From: Colwellia sp. PAMC 20917
Lineage (GTDB): Bacteria > Pseudomonadota > Gammaproteobacteria > Enterobacterales > Alteromonadaceae
Length of the DNA stretch: 64,000 nucleotides
Assembly (NCBI RefSeq): GCF_001767295.1
Contig: NZ_CP014944.1
Coordinates: 1,426,001-1,490,000 of the forward strand
Reading direction: 5' to 3'
Positions 17,627 through 27,151 of this stretch are shown piece by piece. Each line of letters opens with the position of its first letter. Position 1 is the stretch's first letter. The position numbers and the translations under genes are program-made. The notes beneath the pieces are model-generated. The model ran no database searches, was not told the origin of the DNA, and saw nothing but the letters and a program-made list of their open reading frames with translations.

Positions 17627-18842
17627 CTGTATGTTCTTTTGTATTTATTGGCTTAAAATAATCTCGCTGCATTCCTTTATTTATAAAGCTAGCATTTAAG
17701 TGTTTCATAGAAAACTCCCTGAATCGAGATCTCAAACTATACAGCCACTGACTTTTATTAAGTGGTGTAAAAGTAGTGTAATGATCACCACCTATATTAC
17801 TAATTAACCAATCGACTATTTCATCAATTATACCAATAGGACTTTCTTTATCTATACCCTTTTCTTGTGTTAACACCATAAACTCTTCAACACTTGATAA
17901 GTTAGTAACTTTATTATTCCAAAACGTATTTAACCATTCAGGTCTAGGCTCAGGAGTGAATAAAAAGCCAATTTTTCCTATTTTAATACTATCCCAGACA
18001 GAGGTACTCCACGAACTACCGATTAATTTAGCAACCGATATCCACTCTTTTATCGAGTAACTTTTTGTGATTAATATATTTTTAGGGATATCTAATTTTA
18101 ATTGTTTGAAAATCAATTCATATTGTTCTATAGAAATAGAAGGATGAGGTCGAATAATAAAATAATCTGTCGTGTTAACTATTGCTGCCTTAGTTATAAA
18201 CTTTACAAACTTATTTAAACATCGCTTTGAATAATCCCTATACTGCCAAGCAATATTTTCATCATAACCCATTTTAATTTTTGCTTTAATTGTTTTATCT
18301 GACGAAAAAGCCCAACCATAATTCATAGGAAAGAAATAAATATCAGCCTGATGAGGGATTGCAAATTCCTTTTTTAACGAGGCAGTTAAATCGCTTGAAT
18401 TCAATGTTTCATGAAAGAGCAATTCATGCAATGGGTTACCTATAACCTCTACATTTGTGGGCCTAACTCCTGAAGAGCATAAAAAATCTTTGAAAGATTC
18501 ATCCCACGCTAAGTGTTTAAAAAAAGACTTTATCACATCCGATTTTGGCTTTTTAAACTCTTTATTTGCATTGCTCAGTAGTTGCTCCCAATTCAAACTG
18601 ACTAACTGGCTTTCTCTCCACTTTTTATTCCTAAAAAAAGAGACTGGCCATGTTTTATCATCAATAGAATACGGGAAGACTATACATTTAGGGTTATATT
18701 GACCATAGCGATGAGAATGAAATTCAGTTGATAATATGACACAATAATATCCCTTTTTAGATAATCTTTCAGTAATATTATACAGTGCGGCCCCTTCTCT
18801 ATCTTCGTGTTCCATCAAAAACAAAAAATCTATATTTATCAT
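17619..18842 (-). CDS. Predicted GT-B-like surface carbohydrate biosynthesis protein
   Basis: The 407-residue soluble protein opens with NIDFLFLMEHEDREGAAL. It contains VEVIGNPLHELLF, FIIRPHPSIS near the middle and IGSSWSTSVWDSIKIGKIGFLF towards the C-terminus. Such an R-P-H-P followed by an S-S/T-S segment is the sugar- or nucleotide-binding pattern of GT-B enzymes related to surface carbohydrate and capsule (Kps/TagF-like) proteins. No exact family is recognised. It directly follows neuA in the operon, so it is one of two candidates for the CMP-nonulosonate transferase; the other is at 23121. That role is inference. Confidence 0.6.
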   Translation of the reverse strand: MINIDFLFLMEHEDREGAALYNITERLSKKGYYCVILSTEFHSHRYGQYNPKCIVFPYSIDDKTWPVSFFRNKKWRESQLVSLNWEQLLSNANKEFKKPKSDVIKSFFKHLAWDESFKDFLCSSGVRPTNVEVIGNPLHELLFHETLNSSDLTASLKKEFAIPHQADIYFFPMNYGWAFSSDKTIKAKIKMGYDENIAWQYRDYSKRCLNKFVKFITKAAIVNTTDYFIIRPHPSISIEQYELIFKQLKLDIPKNILITKSYSIKEWISVAKLIGSSWSTSVWDSIKIGKIGFLFTPEPRPEWLNTFWNNKVTNLSSVEEFMVLTQEKGIDKESPIGIIDEIVDWLISNIGGDHYTTFTPLNKSQWLYSLRSRFREFSMKHLNASFINKGMQRDYFKPINTKEHTDV

Positions 18843-19525
18843 TTAGGTAAGCTCACTTTTCCTTTTTCAACCAGGTATTCCAAATATTCAAAGTCATCTT
18901 GAGAGTCTATATTGGCAAAAGAGCGACTAATATATGGTTGAGTATTTGATGAAAAAAAAGATTTATTACTAATCAAATTTTCAACAGTTGATATGTATAT
19001 TGCGCCAGTCAGAGCATAAGCATCTGGCAGCTCCTGCCTATTAATTTCAGATTCGGCCCCTGGTAAATATGACTCAATACTCCCATTAACAATTCTTTTT
19101 AGTTTAGCTGGATGAGGGTCATCAATTTTAGCTATAGAAACAACCGATTCACGATTTTTTTGAGCCAAAGATATGCATTCATCAATCATCTCTCCCGAGC
19201 GAATCGGGGATGTAGGCTGCAACAATATAACATGTGTTACACTTTGTAGAGATTTATGTTGTAATAACTTCAATACAACATCGACAGTTTTTGAATTATC
19301 CCCCGCAAGTACCTCTTCTCTTAAGCCTAAACTAGTAGCTCCCTCACTAGTTGCTATCTCTTCGTAGACTTTTGAGTCGGTTGAAACCACAGTACGATCT
19401 ATTAATTGGGATTGTTTCGAACTTCTTACTGCATAAGCTAATAGTGATACCCCATCCACTTCTGCAATATTTTTATTTTTAAATCCTTTAGAGCCCGCTC
19501 TTGCAGGTATTATTGCCACTATCAT
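18839..19525 (-). CDS. neuA: CMP-nonulosonate (acylneuraminate) cytidylyltransferase, set 1
   Basis: The 228-residue enzyme activates a nonulosonic acid with CTP. It has the NeuA signature IIPARAGSKGFKNKN (5-19), STDSK near 49-53, LLQPTSPIR near 103-111, and the conserved INRQELPDAY near the CMP-sugar site. It follows neuC by one base and overlaps the next gene by four. A second, distinct cytidylyltransferase is at 25486. Set 1 lacks 4,6-dehydratase and aminotransferase genes nearby, so Neu5Ac or a close relative is its most likely product, as opposed to the Leg-type product of set 2. Confidence 0.85.
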   Translation of the reverse strand: MIVAIIPARAGSKGFKNKNIAEVDGVSLLAYAVRSSKQSQLIDRTVVSTDSKVYEEIATSEGATSLGLREEVLAGDNSKTVDVVLKLLQHKSLQSVTHVILLQPTSPIRSGEMIDECISLAQKNRESVVSIAKIDDPHPAKLKRIVNGSIESYLPGAESEINRQELPDAYALTGAIYISTVENLISNKSFFSSNTQPYISRSFANIDSQDDFEYLEYLVEKGKVSLPK

Positions 19526-19526
19526 A

Positions 19527-20681
19527 TTAATACGTCATTGGTTTTAGTAATAAGGGTGTTAATTTAGGGATTTCATTAGCTATTTTATAGCCTGCATCTC
19601 CACCTCCAAAGATAGTGCCTTGGAGATATTTCCCATGCTTTATTTGTGATGATATTTTCATCTGAATTTCATCACAATCATGACCAGAAAAGACAATGTT
19701 TTCGCCATGCTCCCTCTGGTTTTGTCGATCACCTAGGGCAACAGAAGGTACACCAAGAAATTCCCCTTCCCTTAGAAATGAAGACGAATTACCGACAGCA
19801 CAAACAGCATTATTTAATACTCTAATGAAGTCTTCTGCTGAGAAATTTTTATAAAAATGAAAGTTTTCATCTCTGTTCTTTTCTCTAAATACTCTAATCC
19901 CTTTGGCTACATCTTCACCACCGGCATCAGCATTAGGCCACAGAACAACTTTCTGAATATTTTTAAATTCTAATAGAGCTTTGAGAGTTTCATTTACTTG
20001 ATGAAAACCACTACCATAACTGGTTGTTACTGGATGTTGTATCATTAATATATAAGGTCTTGTCCAATCAATATCTGCACCAACCCCTCCATATTTCCTC
20101 ATTATATAATTAGAAATAGTAGTATCTGAATTAGCAATTACATCCATTGCTGGGCAGCCATAATTAAATACGGAGCTTTCCAGCTCCCCCATTTTTATAA
20201 CTCTTTCTTTACTTTTTTCTGTTGCTACAAAATGAAAATCAGCAAGTTTAGTGATAGCATGACGAACTCTATCGTCTATATTACCGCTGACTTCACCGCC
20301 CTGGAGATGGATTAATGGTATATTTAAATATGTCGAAGCAATTGCTGTGGCCATCGTTTCAAATCTATCAGCGACTGAAACAACAAAGTCAGGCTTTAAC
20401 TCGTCCAATGCAGTAGATAATTCAATAACCCCCATACCTGTTGATTTAGCTTGAGTTAATAATGTTTCACCTTCAACAGTGTAATAAATGGCTTTATTAG
20501 GCTCAAAACCATCTTCTTTTATTACATTAACTGCTTTACCAAATCGCTCCAGCATTAAAGATGCACCAACGATTATTTGTAGTTCAATTTCATCTTTTTC
20601 TTTTAACGCTTTAAGCAAGTACTTGACTCGCCCATAATTTGCCCTGCTAGCAACAACAACACACACTTTAATTCTATTCAT
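19527..20681 (-). CDS. neuC: Hydrolysing UDP-GlcNAc 2-epimerase, NeuC-like
   Basis: The 384-residue GT-B-like epimerase converts UDP-GlcNAc to ManNAc and UDP in known sialic acid pathways. Visible family features are VVVASRANYGRVKYLL at the N-terminus, VADRFETMATA, the HLQGGEVSGNIDDRVRH segment with its catalytic-site residues, and the C-terminal VGNSSSFLREGEFLGVPSVALGDRQNQREH. It overlaps neuB by 8 bases. The text differs clearly from the LegG-type paralogue at 31476 (HGGETTEGLIDEAVRH). This supports two separate pathways rather than a duplicated one. Confidence 0.87.
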   Translation of the reverse strand: MNRIKVCVVVASRANYGRVKYLLKALKEKDEIELQIIVGASLMLERFGKAVNVIKEDGFEPNKAIYYTVEGETLLTQAKSTGMGVIELSTALDELKPDFVVSVADRFETMATAIASTYLNIPLIHLQGGEVSGNIDDRVRHAITKLADFHFVATEKSKERVIKMGELESSVFNYGCPAMDVIANSDTTISNYIMRKYGGVGADIDWTRPYILMIQHPVTTSYGSGFHQVNETLKALLEFKNIQKVVLWPNADAGGEDVAKGIRVFREKNRDENFHFYKNFSAEDFIRVLNNAVCAVGNSSSFLREGEFLGVPSVALGDRQNQREHGENIVFSGHDCDEIQMKISSQIKHGKYLQGTIFGGGDAGYKIANEIPKLTPLLLKPMTY

Positions 20682-21687
20682 TTAAATCACCCTCATTTAA
20701 AAAATCCCATTTTGAAAGAGGCCTTAAAAGTCTACGCCCTACGATTTCTTCATAATTAGCGGCTGAAGCACCAAAACCTGAAGGTTTTTTTGCTTCTAGA
20801 TCTTGTATCGTGATTAAATGCCCTGCTGGTAGCGATTTATTTACTGATAAAGATTTTTCAAAAATTCTCTTTAAGTCAGTAAAACCTGAATTATCCTCTT
20901 TCATTACTGGATTAGCTAACATTTCACTTATATTTCTTACACCTTCATTTAATTGCTTAAATTCTTTTATAGTAAGAGACGATGTAGAGTCGGGTCCAAA
21001 TATATTTTTATCAAAAGTCACATGTGCTTCAATTATTTTCGCACCAAGAGTCACTGCGGCTAGTGAAGGATAAATTGTGCCTGAGTGATCCGAGAAACCA
21101 ATGTCAATATTATATCGTTCTTGCAATTCAGGTATAACATTCAAACCAACGTCCTTCGGCTTTGTTGGGTACTTGGTTGTACATTGTAAAAGAGACAACT
21201 TGTTTCCTGATTTTTTCACCTTATCAACTGCTATATCTAACTCTTTGAATGAACTCATACCGCTAGATAAAATAATCTCTTTCCCCGTTTGGCATATGAC
21301 ATCCAACATCAAATTATTAGCAACTTCCCCGGAGCCAAATTTATATTTATTAACACCAACTTTTTCGAGCAGTTCGACTGCAGCTATTGAAAAAGGAGAA
21401 CTAATGAACTCTAAACCGACTTCATCACAATGTGCTTTAATTTCTATCCATTGCTCATAAGTAAATGACATTCTTTGCCAATAGTCATAACGCGTTTTAT
21501 CTTCATAAGAAAAATTAACACGAAATGGTTCATAAATGCTACTTTCAGCTTCTGCAATATGAGTTTGAAATTTTATTGCATTTACACCCGTAGTAGCGAC
21601 CGCATCTATATAGGAATGTAAGATCCCCAAACTGCCATCATGCGCTTGCCCAACTTCTGCAATTATAAAAACTTCTGTCTGATTCAT
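20674..21687 (-). CDS. neuB: N-acetylneuraminate synthase, NeuB-like
   Basis: The 337-residue TIM-barrel enzyme condenses ManNAc (or an analogue) with phosphoenolpyruvate to give the nine-carbon acid. It shows IIAEVGQAHDGS (8-19), IKFQTH, SSPFS, KFGSGE, SSGMS, LQCTTKYP and IGFSDHSGTIYPSLAA. A C-terminal SAF (antifreeze-like) domain includes RRLLRPLSKWDFL. A GGGAG ribosome site precedes its ATG. It starts the neuB-neuC-neuA run, after the flippase. A paralogue of different type is at 28836. Confidence 0.88.
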   Translation of the reverse strand: MNQTEVFIIAEVGQAHDGSLGILHSYIDAVATTGVNAIKFQTHIAEAESSIYEPFRVNFSYEDKTRYDYWQRMSFTYEQWIEIKAHCDEVGLEFISSPFSIAAVELLEKVGVNKYKFGSGEVANNLMLDVICQTGKEIILSSGMSSFKELDIAVDKVKKSGNKLSLLQCTTKYPTKPKDVGLNVIPELQERYNIDIGFSDHSGTIYPSLAAVTLGAKIIEAHVTFDKNIFGPDSTSSLTIKEFKQLNEGVRNISEMLANPVMKEDNSGFTDLKRIFEKSLSVNKSLPAGHLITIQDLEAKKPSGFGASAANYEEIVGRRLLRPLSKWDFLNEGDLNE

Positions 21688-23117
21688 ACTAACTCCCGCA
21701 CGAGAACCGAATTTTCTTTCAGTTCAAATACATTAAAATAAAATAAAGTGAATAACGTTACTGAAATAATTACAGTACTAAATATAGATAAAACAACAAT
21801 ATTTTCTATATTTATAAATAATAAAGGAATTAAGCTTGTTACTAATACCAAGCCAAGTATTTTAACATTTTTAAGAAAAGAAAAAGTTATTCTATAGGCC
21901 TTGCCTGAAAAGTAATAGGCAAGAACAAAACTACAAAAAAATGAGGCTAGAATAGCAAAGGAAGCGCCACTAAGTCCATAAAGCTTAATCAATATATAAT
22001 TAAAGACTAGAGATAAAACACCAGTTAAAATTGTAATTTTAGGGATAACACCCGTAAACTTTTTAAAGAATAGTGGTGCTGAAGAAAAACAGTAGAACCC
22101 CCTAAATATATATGCAGAACTCATTAGAAATAAAGGTATAAATACGCCACCATAATCACCCGTGATATAGTTTTTTATGAATAATTCTGCAAAGAAAGAA
22201 AAATGGAGAACTATTAGTAAAATCAATAGAAACCAAATAGGTATAAGCTTTTCTAAAAACGCCTTCCCTTTATAATCACTAATAACAGATAGTCTATTAA
22301 AAATAGGCATAATCACATTATTTAATGAATTAACAAGAGCTTTTATAACTTGGGAAAATTTATCAGCAATAAAAAAGACACCTAAAGCAGAAAGCGACAA
22401 CATGTTTTCAATAAAAAACACACTGCTATACATAAAAACAACGCCCCCTATAGCATGAAAAATCAAGGGAAAAGAATATGTTAAAGACTCCAAAAGATAA
22501 TTAATATCTATGGTAAATCGGTATTCTTTTCTAATAATTAAAAAAGAAACTATAGTCATAGATATATAATATAAAGCCTGTGAGTATAAAAAACCTTGTA
22601 CGCCAAATTTACAATAAATTATAAAGTAAATGCCTGAAGTTATACTAATCCCTTGACAAACAAGGCTTCTTACTAAAATCGCACTCCCTTTTTGCTGGTT
22701 AATTAACAACCTTTCAAAACTCAAATTAGTTAAGTTAAATAACAGCATGATGAGTACAGTGTGGAATAAGTTTACGTACTCAGAACTTTTAAACACTAAA
22801 TCAGTAATAGCATCAGATAATAGTAGGTAGAAAACAATAAAGACTAAAGAGATCAGAAAACTTCCGTTAATAACTGACGATACATATTTTTTTCTTGTTT
22901 CTCCTTCATAATCGAAATAGATTCTAGACAGGGCACCTGGTAATTGTAAATTAGACAATGTACTTCCAACCATCATACACGCCATAGCCAAACCTATAAG
23001 GCCAAAATCAGCAGGAGTTAAATAATGGCTATATAAAGGCAGTATAAGAAAGTTAATTAAATAAGGTAAAAAACCAACAGTAATTAACCCAAATATATTT
23101 TTCAGCTGTTTATTCAT
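21684..23117 (-). CDS. wzx: Wzx-type polysaccharide flippase (region B)
   Basis: The 477-residue protein has about twelve to fourteen predicted membrane helices and the Wzx/MOP N-terminal pattern (FLPYLINFLILPLYSHYLTPADFGLIGLA). It would flip lipid-PP-linked repeat units of the region B polymer. It overlaps neuB by four bases and lies three bases from the putative transferase at 23121, so it is in the operon. It shares no obvious close sequence with the region A flippase, which fits a different substrate. Confidence 0.82.
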   Translation of the reverse strand: MNKQLKNIFGLITVGFLPYLINFLILPLYSHYLTPADFGLIGLAMACMMVGSTLSNLQLPGALSRIYFDYEGETRKKYVSSVINGSFLISLVFIVFYLLLSDAITDLVFKSSEYVNLFHTVLIMLLFNLTNLSFERLLINQQKGSAILVRSLVCQGISITSGIYFIIYCKFGVQGFLYSQALYYISMTIVSFLIIRKEYRFTIDINYLLESLTYSFPLIFHAIGGVVFMYSSVFFIENMLSLSALGVFFIADKFSQVIKALVNSLNNVIMPIFNRLSVISDYKGKAFLEKLIPIWFLLILLIVLHFSFFAELFIKNYITGDYGGVFIPLFLMSSAYIFRGFYCFSSAPLFFKKFTGVIPKITILTGVLSLVFNYILIKLYGLSGASFAILASFFCSFVLAYYFSGKAYRITFSFLKNVKILGLVLVTSLIPLLFINIENIVVLSIFSTVIISVTLFTLFYFNVFELKENSVLVRELV

Positions 23118-23120
23118 TAA

Positions 23121-24470
23121 TTACTCTTCAGATATCGCTTTGACAATCCGATTTAAGCATTTTCCATCAAATGGTGAAATTTCATTCTTGATATTAGAAG
23201 TTATTAAGTTGTCATTACTAACACTTTCAAACAAGATCCTTTTCACCTTAACAAGAAGTTCGTCATTATTTATAGCTAAAGGTATTAAAAATTCAGAATA
23301 AAAGTCATCATAGGCCAAGTTAATATGATCAAAAATCACAACAGGGATATCACACATTAAAGCCCAGGTAACAGTTGATGAATAAGTAGCTAAAAAGATA
23401 TCTGCACAAATCAAATTACTCGATAAAGGTTCATCCAATATATGAACACTTTCTTTTTTGTCGAGGTGATTATAATTAGCTTTATCCATTTTAGGGTGGA
23501 GGCTAATAAATAAGTTCACATCTAGTTTAGATAATATATCTATCATTTGATTGATAATTAAAAAATGTTCTGTTTCCTCACATAAGCCATGCTCAAAATA
23601 CTGTGGTAATGAAATAAATATATTAGGATCAGAATTTAAACTATATTCTTCTTTGAATTTATTTTTATAAGTGCTTTTGTTTATGAATTGAGAATAGAGG
23701 CTATCATGAGTAGTTAGACCCGTTACTACGTATTTTTCTTTATGTCCACCTAGTTTTACTAGCCTACTTTTCTCTCTTTCACTATCTACTAACATTTTTG
23801 AACAATGCCCCATCCCTAGTACCCATGGATTACTGGATAGTACCCCTAGCTCTTTTAATGCGCAGGATTCGAAAGAACGATAAAAAGCTTTATTACCTAA
23901 TGAGCTAGATTTAAAAATAACTGTAGATGGCTGACCACGTAAAAATGAATATATCAGAGCATTCCTCAACTTATAAACAGACTTATAATCTGCGCTATAT
24001 GCGAATGACATTAAGATAATGTCTAACTTCTTCCGTTTGGCTAAAAGGATTACGGAAGCTTCATTACCATATGAGCGATCTGTCGCTATAACTACTTTTA
24101 AAACTTTATGTCTAATTACAATGGAGTCTAACGATACCATCCGCTTAATTATCTTATTCTTCAATTTTTTTGTTAGATAATTTTTTAAAACACTAGATTG
24201 TAAAAAGCAACCTAAATAACTATTATCAAAGAAATGCTTTATTTTTGTAACAACAACTCTTTTTATTGTCATGAAAGTATTACGTTTTATCTTATTATCA
24301 TTGTGTTCTGTATAATAACAAATATTAGACTCTTCCAATATTTGTATATATCGACTTTTATACCCCAAGTAAAATACTGGTACAAATCGAGTAGTAGAAT
24401 TAAAAATTGAAACATATTCATTTAATGCTGCATCATGAGGCACAACTACTAAAACACTTATTTTATCCAT
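23121..24470 (-). CDS. Putative GT-B glycosyltransferase, candidate nonulosonate transferase
   Basis: The frame could open at a TTG (24491), but the ATG at 24470, preceded by GAGG at eight bases, is the better start and gives 449 residues. The N-terminus reads DKISVLVVVPHDAALNEY. The C-terminal half has FISLPQYFEHGL, LFISLHPKMDK and ADIFLATYSSTVTWALMCDIPVVIF. This H-P-K followed by S-S-T in a nucleotide-binding half resembles TagF/capsule-transferase and polysialyltransferase-like GT-B proteins. I do not recognise an exact family. Its place between the two nonulosonate sets makes it a candidate for adding Leg or Neu residues, which is inference. A MITE lies directly upstream. Confidence 0.5.
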   Translation of the reverse strand: MDKISVLVVVPHDAALNEYVSIFNSTTRFVPVFYLGYKSRYIQILEESNICYYTEHNDNKIKRNTFMTIKRVVVTKIKHFFDNSYLGCFLQSSVLKNYLTKKLKNKIIKRMVSLDSIVIRHKVLKVVIATDRSYGNEASVILLAKRKKLDIILMSFAYSADYKSVYKLRNALIYSFLRGQPSTVIFKSSSLGNKAFYRSFESCALKELGVLSSNPWVLGMGHCSKMLVDSEREKSRLVKLGGHKEKYVVTGLTTHDSLYSQFINKSTYKNKFKEEYSLNSDPNIFISLPQYFEHGLCEETEHFLIINQMIDILSKLDVNLFISLHPKMDKANYNHLDKKESVHILDEPLSSNLICADIFLATYSSTVTWALMCDIPVVIFDHINLAYDDFYSEFLIPLAINNDELLVKVKRILFESVSNDNLITSNIKNEISPFDGKCLNRIVKAISEE

Positions 24471-24546
24471 CAGAGATACCTCAACCATCAATAATTATTT
24501 TTAACTAAAAAACACAAAACGAAGTTTATTTCGATTATAAAAATTT

Positions 24547-24704
24547 GGCTCTGTTGTAGAACACTGTTGTCGTATTAATCAAAGTTAGCTACGGAGCATA
24601 TGCATAGGTACTTGCAAAGGATTTACGCTTAAACCCTGAATTTGCTGATAGCCCTGTAACTATAAGCCTTTGCGCAGGTAACAACAATATTCTACCACAG
24701 AGCC
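24547..24704. mobile_element. 158-bp MITE with IS6-like terminal repeats and 8-bp target duplication
   Basis: The ends read GGCTCTGTTGTAGAA and TTCTACCACAGAGCC, imperfect inverted repeats with one mismatch in 15. Both sides are flanked by a perfect 8-bp duplication AAAAATTT (24539-24546 and 24705-24712). The GGCTCTGTTG-type end and the 8-bp duplication are hallmarks of IS6-family elements. The interior is too short to code for a transposase, so this is a non-autonomous derivative. The right-hand duplication overlaps the stop codon of the SDR gene but leaves TAA intact. The insertion separates that gene from the putative transferase at 23121. Confidence 0.8.
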
Positions 24705-24710
24705 AAAAAT

Positions 24711-25481
24711 TTACAGGGAAAACCCATCATCAACTATAATATTTTGCCCTGTTACAAACTTTGATTGTTGCGATAGAAGAAATAGAACAGAGCCTATGAT
24801 CTCTTCCACTTCTAACATACCTTCTCCATTCGTTAATGCTTTATATGCATTTAAGAATGACTCGGGTTGATTATCAAAAATACCTCCTGGACTTACGCTA
24901 TTAATTCTAAATAGACTATTGTTAACATACTTAATCGCGTATTTATTTAAGTGAAGTATCGCTGATTTAATAGCTGCATATTCTACTGGCATTGACATCG
25001 GCGTATTATCATAGATTTCGAACTTCGGTGCAATGACACCATAAACAGATGATATATTTACTAATGAAAAAGGCTTCTCATTTAACTTAAAGTATTTTGC
25101 ACACTGTTGAGTGAACAAAAAAGCACTTCCTAGGTGGAGTGACAGGTTTTCATTAAAATCAGTTATTTTAACATCAAAAAAATGAGCGCCATACGCTTTA
25201 TTACGAGGATAAGTACAGTTAACAGCTCCAGTGATTACAATTCCACTTTTAAAAAAATTGATTACATCTTCTTCAACTGTTATATCTAAACTAGCACAGC
25301 TAAGATTTGAATTAGCTATGTCTATGCCTACTTTTGATAGTTTCGCTTGTAAGTTATCTAAAGAAAGGTCTACTGCTATAACCTTCGCACCTTGCTCTAA
25401 AGCATGTTTAGTTACTTTAGTCCCTAACAACCCACCGGCGCCAATGACTAAAACCTTCTCACCTACTAATAAGTTATTCAT
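24711..25481 (-). CDS. ptmA: SDR oxidoreductase, PtmA-like
   Basis: This 256-residue classical SDR has VLVIGAGGLLGTKV (cofactor binding), an LVNISSVYGV strand with the catalytic serine, and a VEYAAIKSAILHLNKY segment carrying the catalytic Y-x3-K. INSVSPGGIFDNQP and VDDGF lie near the C-terminus. The start is the ATG at 25481, with AGGA seven bases upstream; an upstream TTG at 25496 would overlap legF. In Campylobacter, ptmA stands with the legionaminic acid genes and is thought to help make the GlcN precursor. The same context here supports the name. The MITE follows the stop. Confidence 0.75.
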   Translation of the reverse strand: MNNLLVGEKVLVIGAGGLLGTKVTKHALEQGAKVIAVDLSLDNLQAKLSKVGIDIANSNLSCASLDITVEEDVINFFKSGIVITGAVNCTYPRNKAYGAHFFDVKITDFNENLSLHLGSAFLFTQQCAKYFKLNEKPFSLVNISSVYGVIAPKFEIYDNTPMSMPVEYAAIKSAILHLNKYAIKYVNNSLFRINSVSPGGIFDNQPESFLNAYKALTNGEGMLEVEEIIGSVLFLLSQQSKFVTGQNIIVDDGFSL

Positions 25482-25485
25482 ATTT

Positions 25486-26169
25486 TTATCCTGCAAAAAT
25501 AGCTTCAGCTAATTTAAAGTCATAAATATCATCGATATCAACCGCCCTGTATTTAGGAACAACGACACTGGTTACTTTTCCTGAAAACAAACTATCATTA
25601 TTTTTAATAAAGGCTGGTGTCGCAACATAAACAACTGTGGTGATATCAAAAACATCAGGAGCATCTTGTCTTCGAGTTACAGCCCCTTTAGGTTTGATAA
25701 CTAATTCACACGTTTCATCATCTAAAACCTTAACCATATTAAAATAGGGACTTCTTGATGCAGGAGTAATTGAAATGCAGATATCAGCTAAACTGCTTTC
25801 TAGTTTAGTAATTGCTCCCTCAACATCAGAAACATCACGAAGCGGACTTGTAGCAGGTAAACTAACAAAGTATTGAAATTTTCCGTAATGACTTTCTACC
25901 CATTCAATACCATGACGCCATGAAAGCCATTCTGGACTCGTATCACTAGCAAGCTCAGCTGGTCGTTCAATAATAACTGCTCCGGCTTGACGGGCAATTT
26001 CAGCAATTGCTGTATCATCGGTGGAGACAAAAACCTCATCAATAGAAGGACAATTTTTAGCTGTTTCGATAGAATAATGAATCAACGGTTTACCAGCTAG
26101 TGGTCTTATATTCTTACCTGGCAAGCCTTTTGACCCGCCTCGAGCAAAAACAAATGCAAAACTTTTCAT
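25486..26169 (-). CDS. legF: CMP-legionaminic acid synthetase, LegF/PtmB-like
   Basis: The 227-residue acylneuraminate cytidylyltransferase has FVFARGGSKGLPGKNIRPLAGKP-type nucleotide binding at the N-terminus. VSTDD lies near 48-52, and LPATSPLR and VTRRQDAPDVFDITTVVY cover the sugar site. It activates the nonulosonic acid with CTP for transfer. FARGGSKGLPGKN is typical of the Leg/PtmB subgroup and differs from the IIPARAGSKG of the set 1 enzyme. It overlaps the upstream oxidoreductase by four bases and ends four bases before the ptmA-like ATG. Confidence 0.83.
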   Translation of the reverse strand: MKSFAFVFARGGSKGLPGKNIRPLAGKPLIHYSIETAKNCPSIDEVFVSTDDTAIAEIARQAGAVIIERPAELASDTSPEWLSWRHGIEWVESHYGKFQYFVSLPATSPLRDVSDVEGAITKLESSLADICISITPASRSPYFNMVKVLDDETCELVIKPKGAVTRRQDAPDVFDITTVVYVATPAFIKNNDSLFSGKVTSVVVPKYRAVDIDDIYDFKLAEAIFAG

Positions 26170-27149
26170 TTTATATCTCCATTAGCATTGATTTTCTGTT
26201 TTATTTTATCAATAAAAGAAACTGTTCTTATTGCGTCAGTAAACTTAATGCAAGTATGATTCTTTTTTTCAACCATTTGAATAAAGTCTTCTATCATAGC
26301 CAAATACATTTGGTTCTTATCCCATCTAGGATCACGGTATAATACAGACGTTTCTGTTGCAGTAGTTAAAGTCAGTTGATTTAGCATCAAATCCCAGTCT
26401 ATACGGCCTTCACTACCGATAAAGCTACATTGCCTGTGAGCTTTACGCTGTAAAAAGTCCAAATGAATCGTAGCTACGGCGCCTGATTCAGTCAACGCAA
26501 TAATATCTGCCATATCTTCAACATCTAACGCTAATTCTGCTGATGAACGTAAAATTGAATGTTTTACATCTAATGGCCCTAACAACCATTGCGCGTAATC
26601 TAGTTCATGACTGAGTTCAAATAATGCACCTCCACCTAATTTCTTTTGGGCAGAAACGCTGTCACGATAGTTTATATTAGGACGCCAATCAGGTAGATAT
26701 TGCCCAATTTCAATATGAGCATTATATATAGTGCCAATTACTCCATTATCCAACAAAGCCTTTAGCTTCTGTGCTGAAGGTAAGTATCGCAAGCAATAAC
26801 CTATGGATACAGGTGTTTGGTGTAATTCAATTGCTCTGTTAATGGCTTTTGCATCATCTACAGATGTTGTCACCGGCTTTTCAATTAACGTTGGAATACC
26901 AGCTTTAATAAAAGGAATAGAATGTTGAGCATGAAAAGGTGCTGGCGATGCCACAATAACTAATTCAACCTGCGCTTGAACTAGATCTTCAATACTCGTT
27001 ACAATACCATCACAATCATCAATATTTTCTTTGACCACTCGCCCACTTGCGGACATTACTAATAATTCAACCTTTGGGAACAGTAGTTTCAAATTATGAC
27101 GGTGACGGGTAGCTATATTGCCTAAACCAATTACGGCAACTTTTTTCAT
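26166..27149 (-). CDS. Gfo/Idh/MocA family oxidoreductase (PtmF-like by context)
   Basis: The 327-residue protein has the N-terminal Rossmann motif KVAVIGLGNIATRH and the EKPVTTS motif near residue 90, whose lysine is the catalytic lysine of the Gfo/Idh family. The C-terminal alpha/beta domain has GGGALFELSHELDYAQWLLG, with the family histidine. It probably acts on a nucleotide or phosphate sugar. In Campylobacter an oxidoreductase (PtmF) and PtmA lie beside PtmE in the legionaminic pathway. The same trio is present here, but direct equivalence to PtmF is inference. Confidence 0.75.
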   Translation of the reverse strand: MKKVAVIGLGNIATRHRHNLKLLFPKVELLVMSASGRVVKENIDDCDGIVTSIEDLVQAQVELVIVASPAPFHAQHSIPFIKAGIPTLIEKPVTTSVDDAKAINRAIELHQTPVSIGYCLRYLPSAQKLKALLDNGVIGTIYNAHIEIGQYLPDWRPNINYRDSVSAQKKLGGGALFELSHELDYAQWLLGPLDVKHSILRSSAELALDVEDMADIIALTESGAVATIHLDFLQRKAHRQCSFIGSEGRIDWDLMLNQLTLTTATETSVLYRDPRWDKNQMYLAMIEDFIQMVEKKNHTCIKFTDAIRTVSFIDKIKQKINANGDIK

Positions 27150-27151
27150 TA

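Noticed and set aside
24547-24704. Small gene inside the MITE (ATGCATAGG... frame)
   Set aside because: It ends after about ten codons; the segment is best explained as non-coding filler between terminal repeats.
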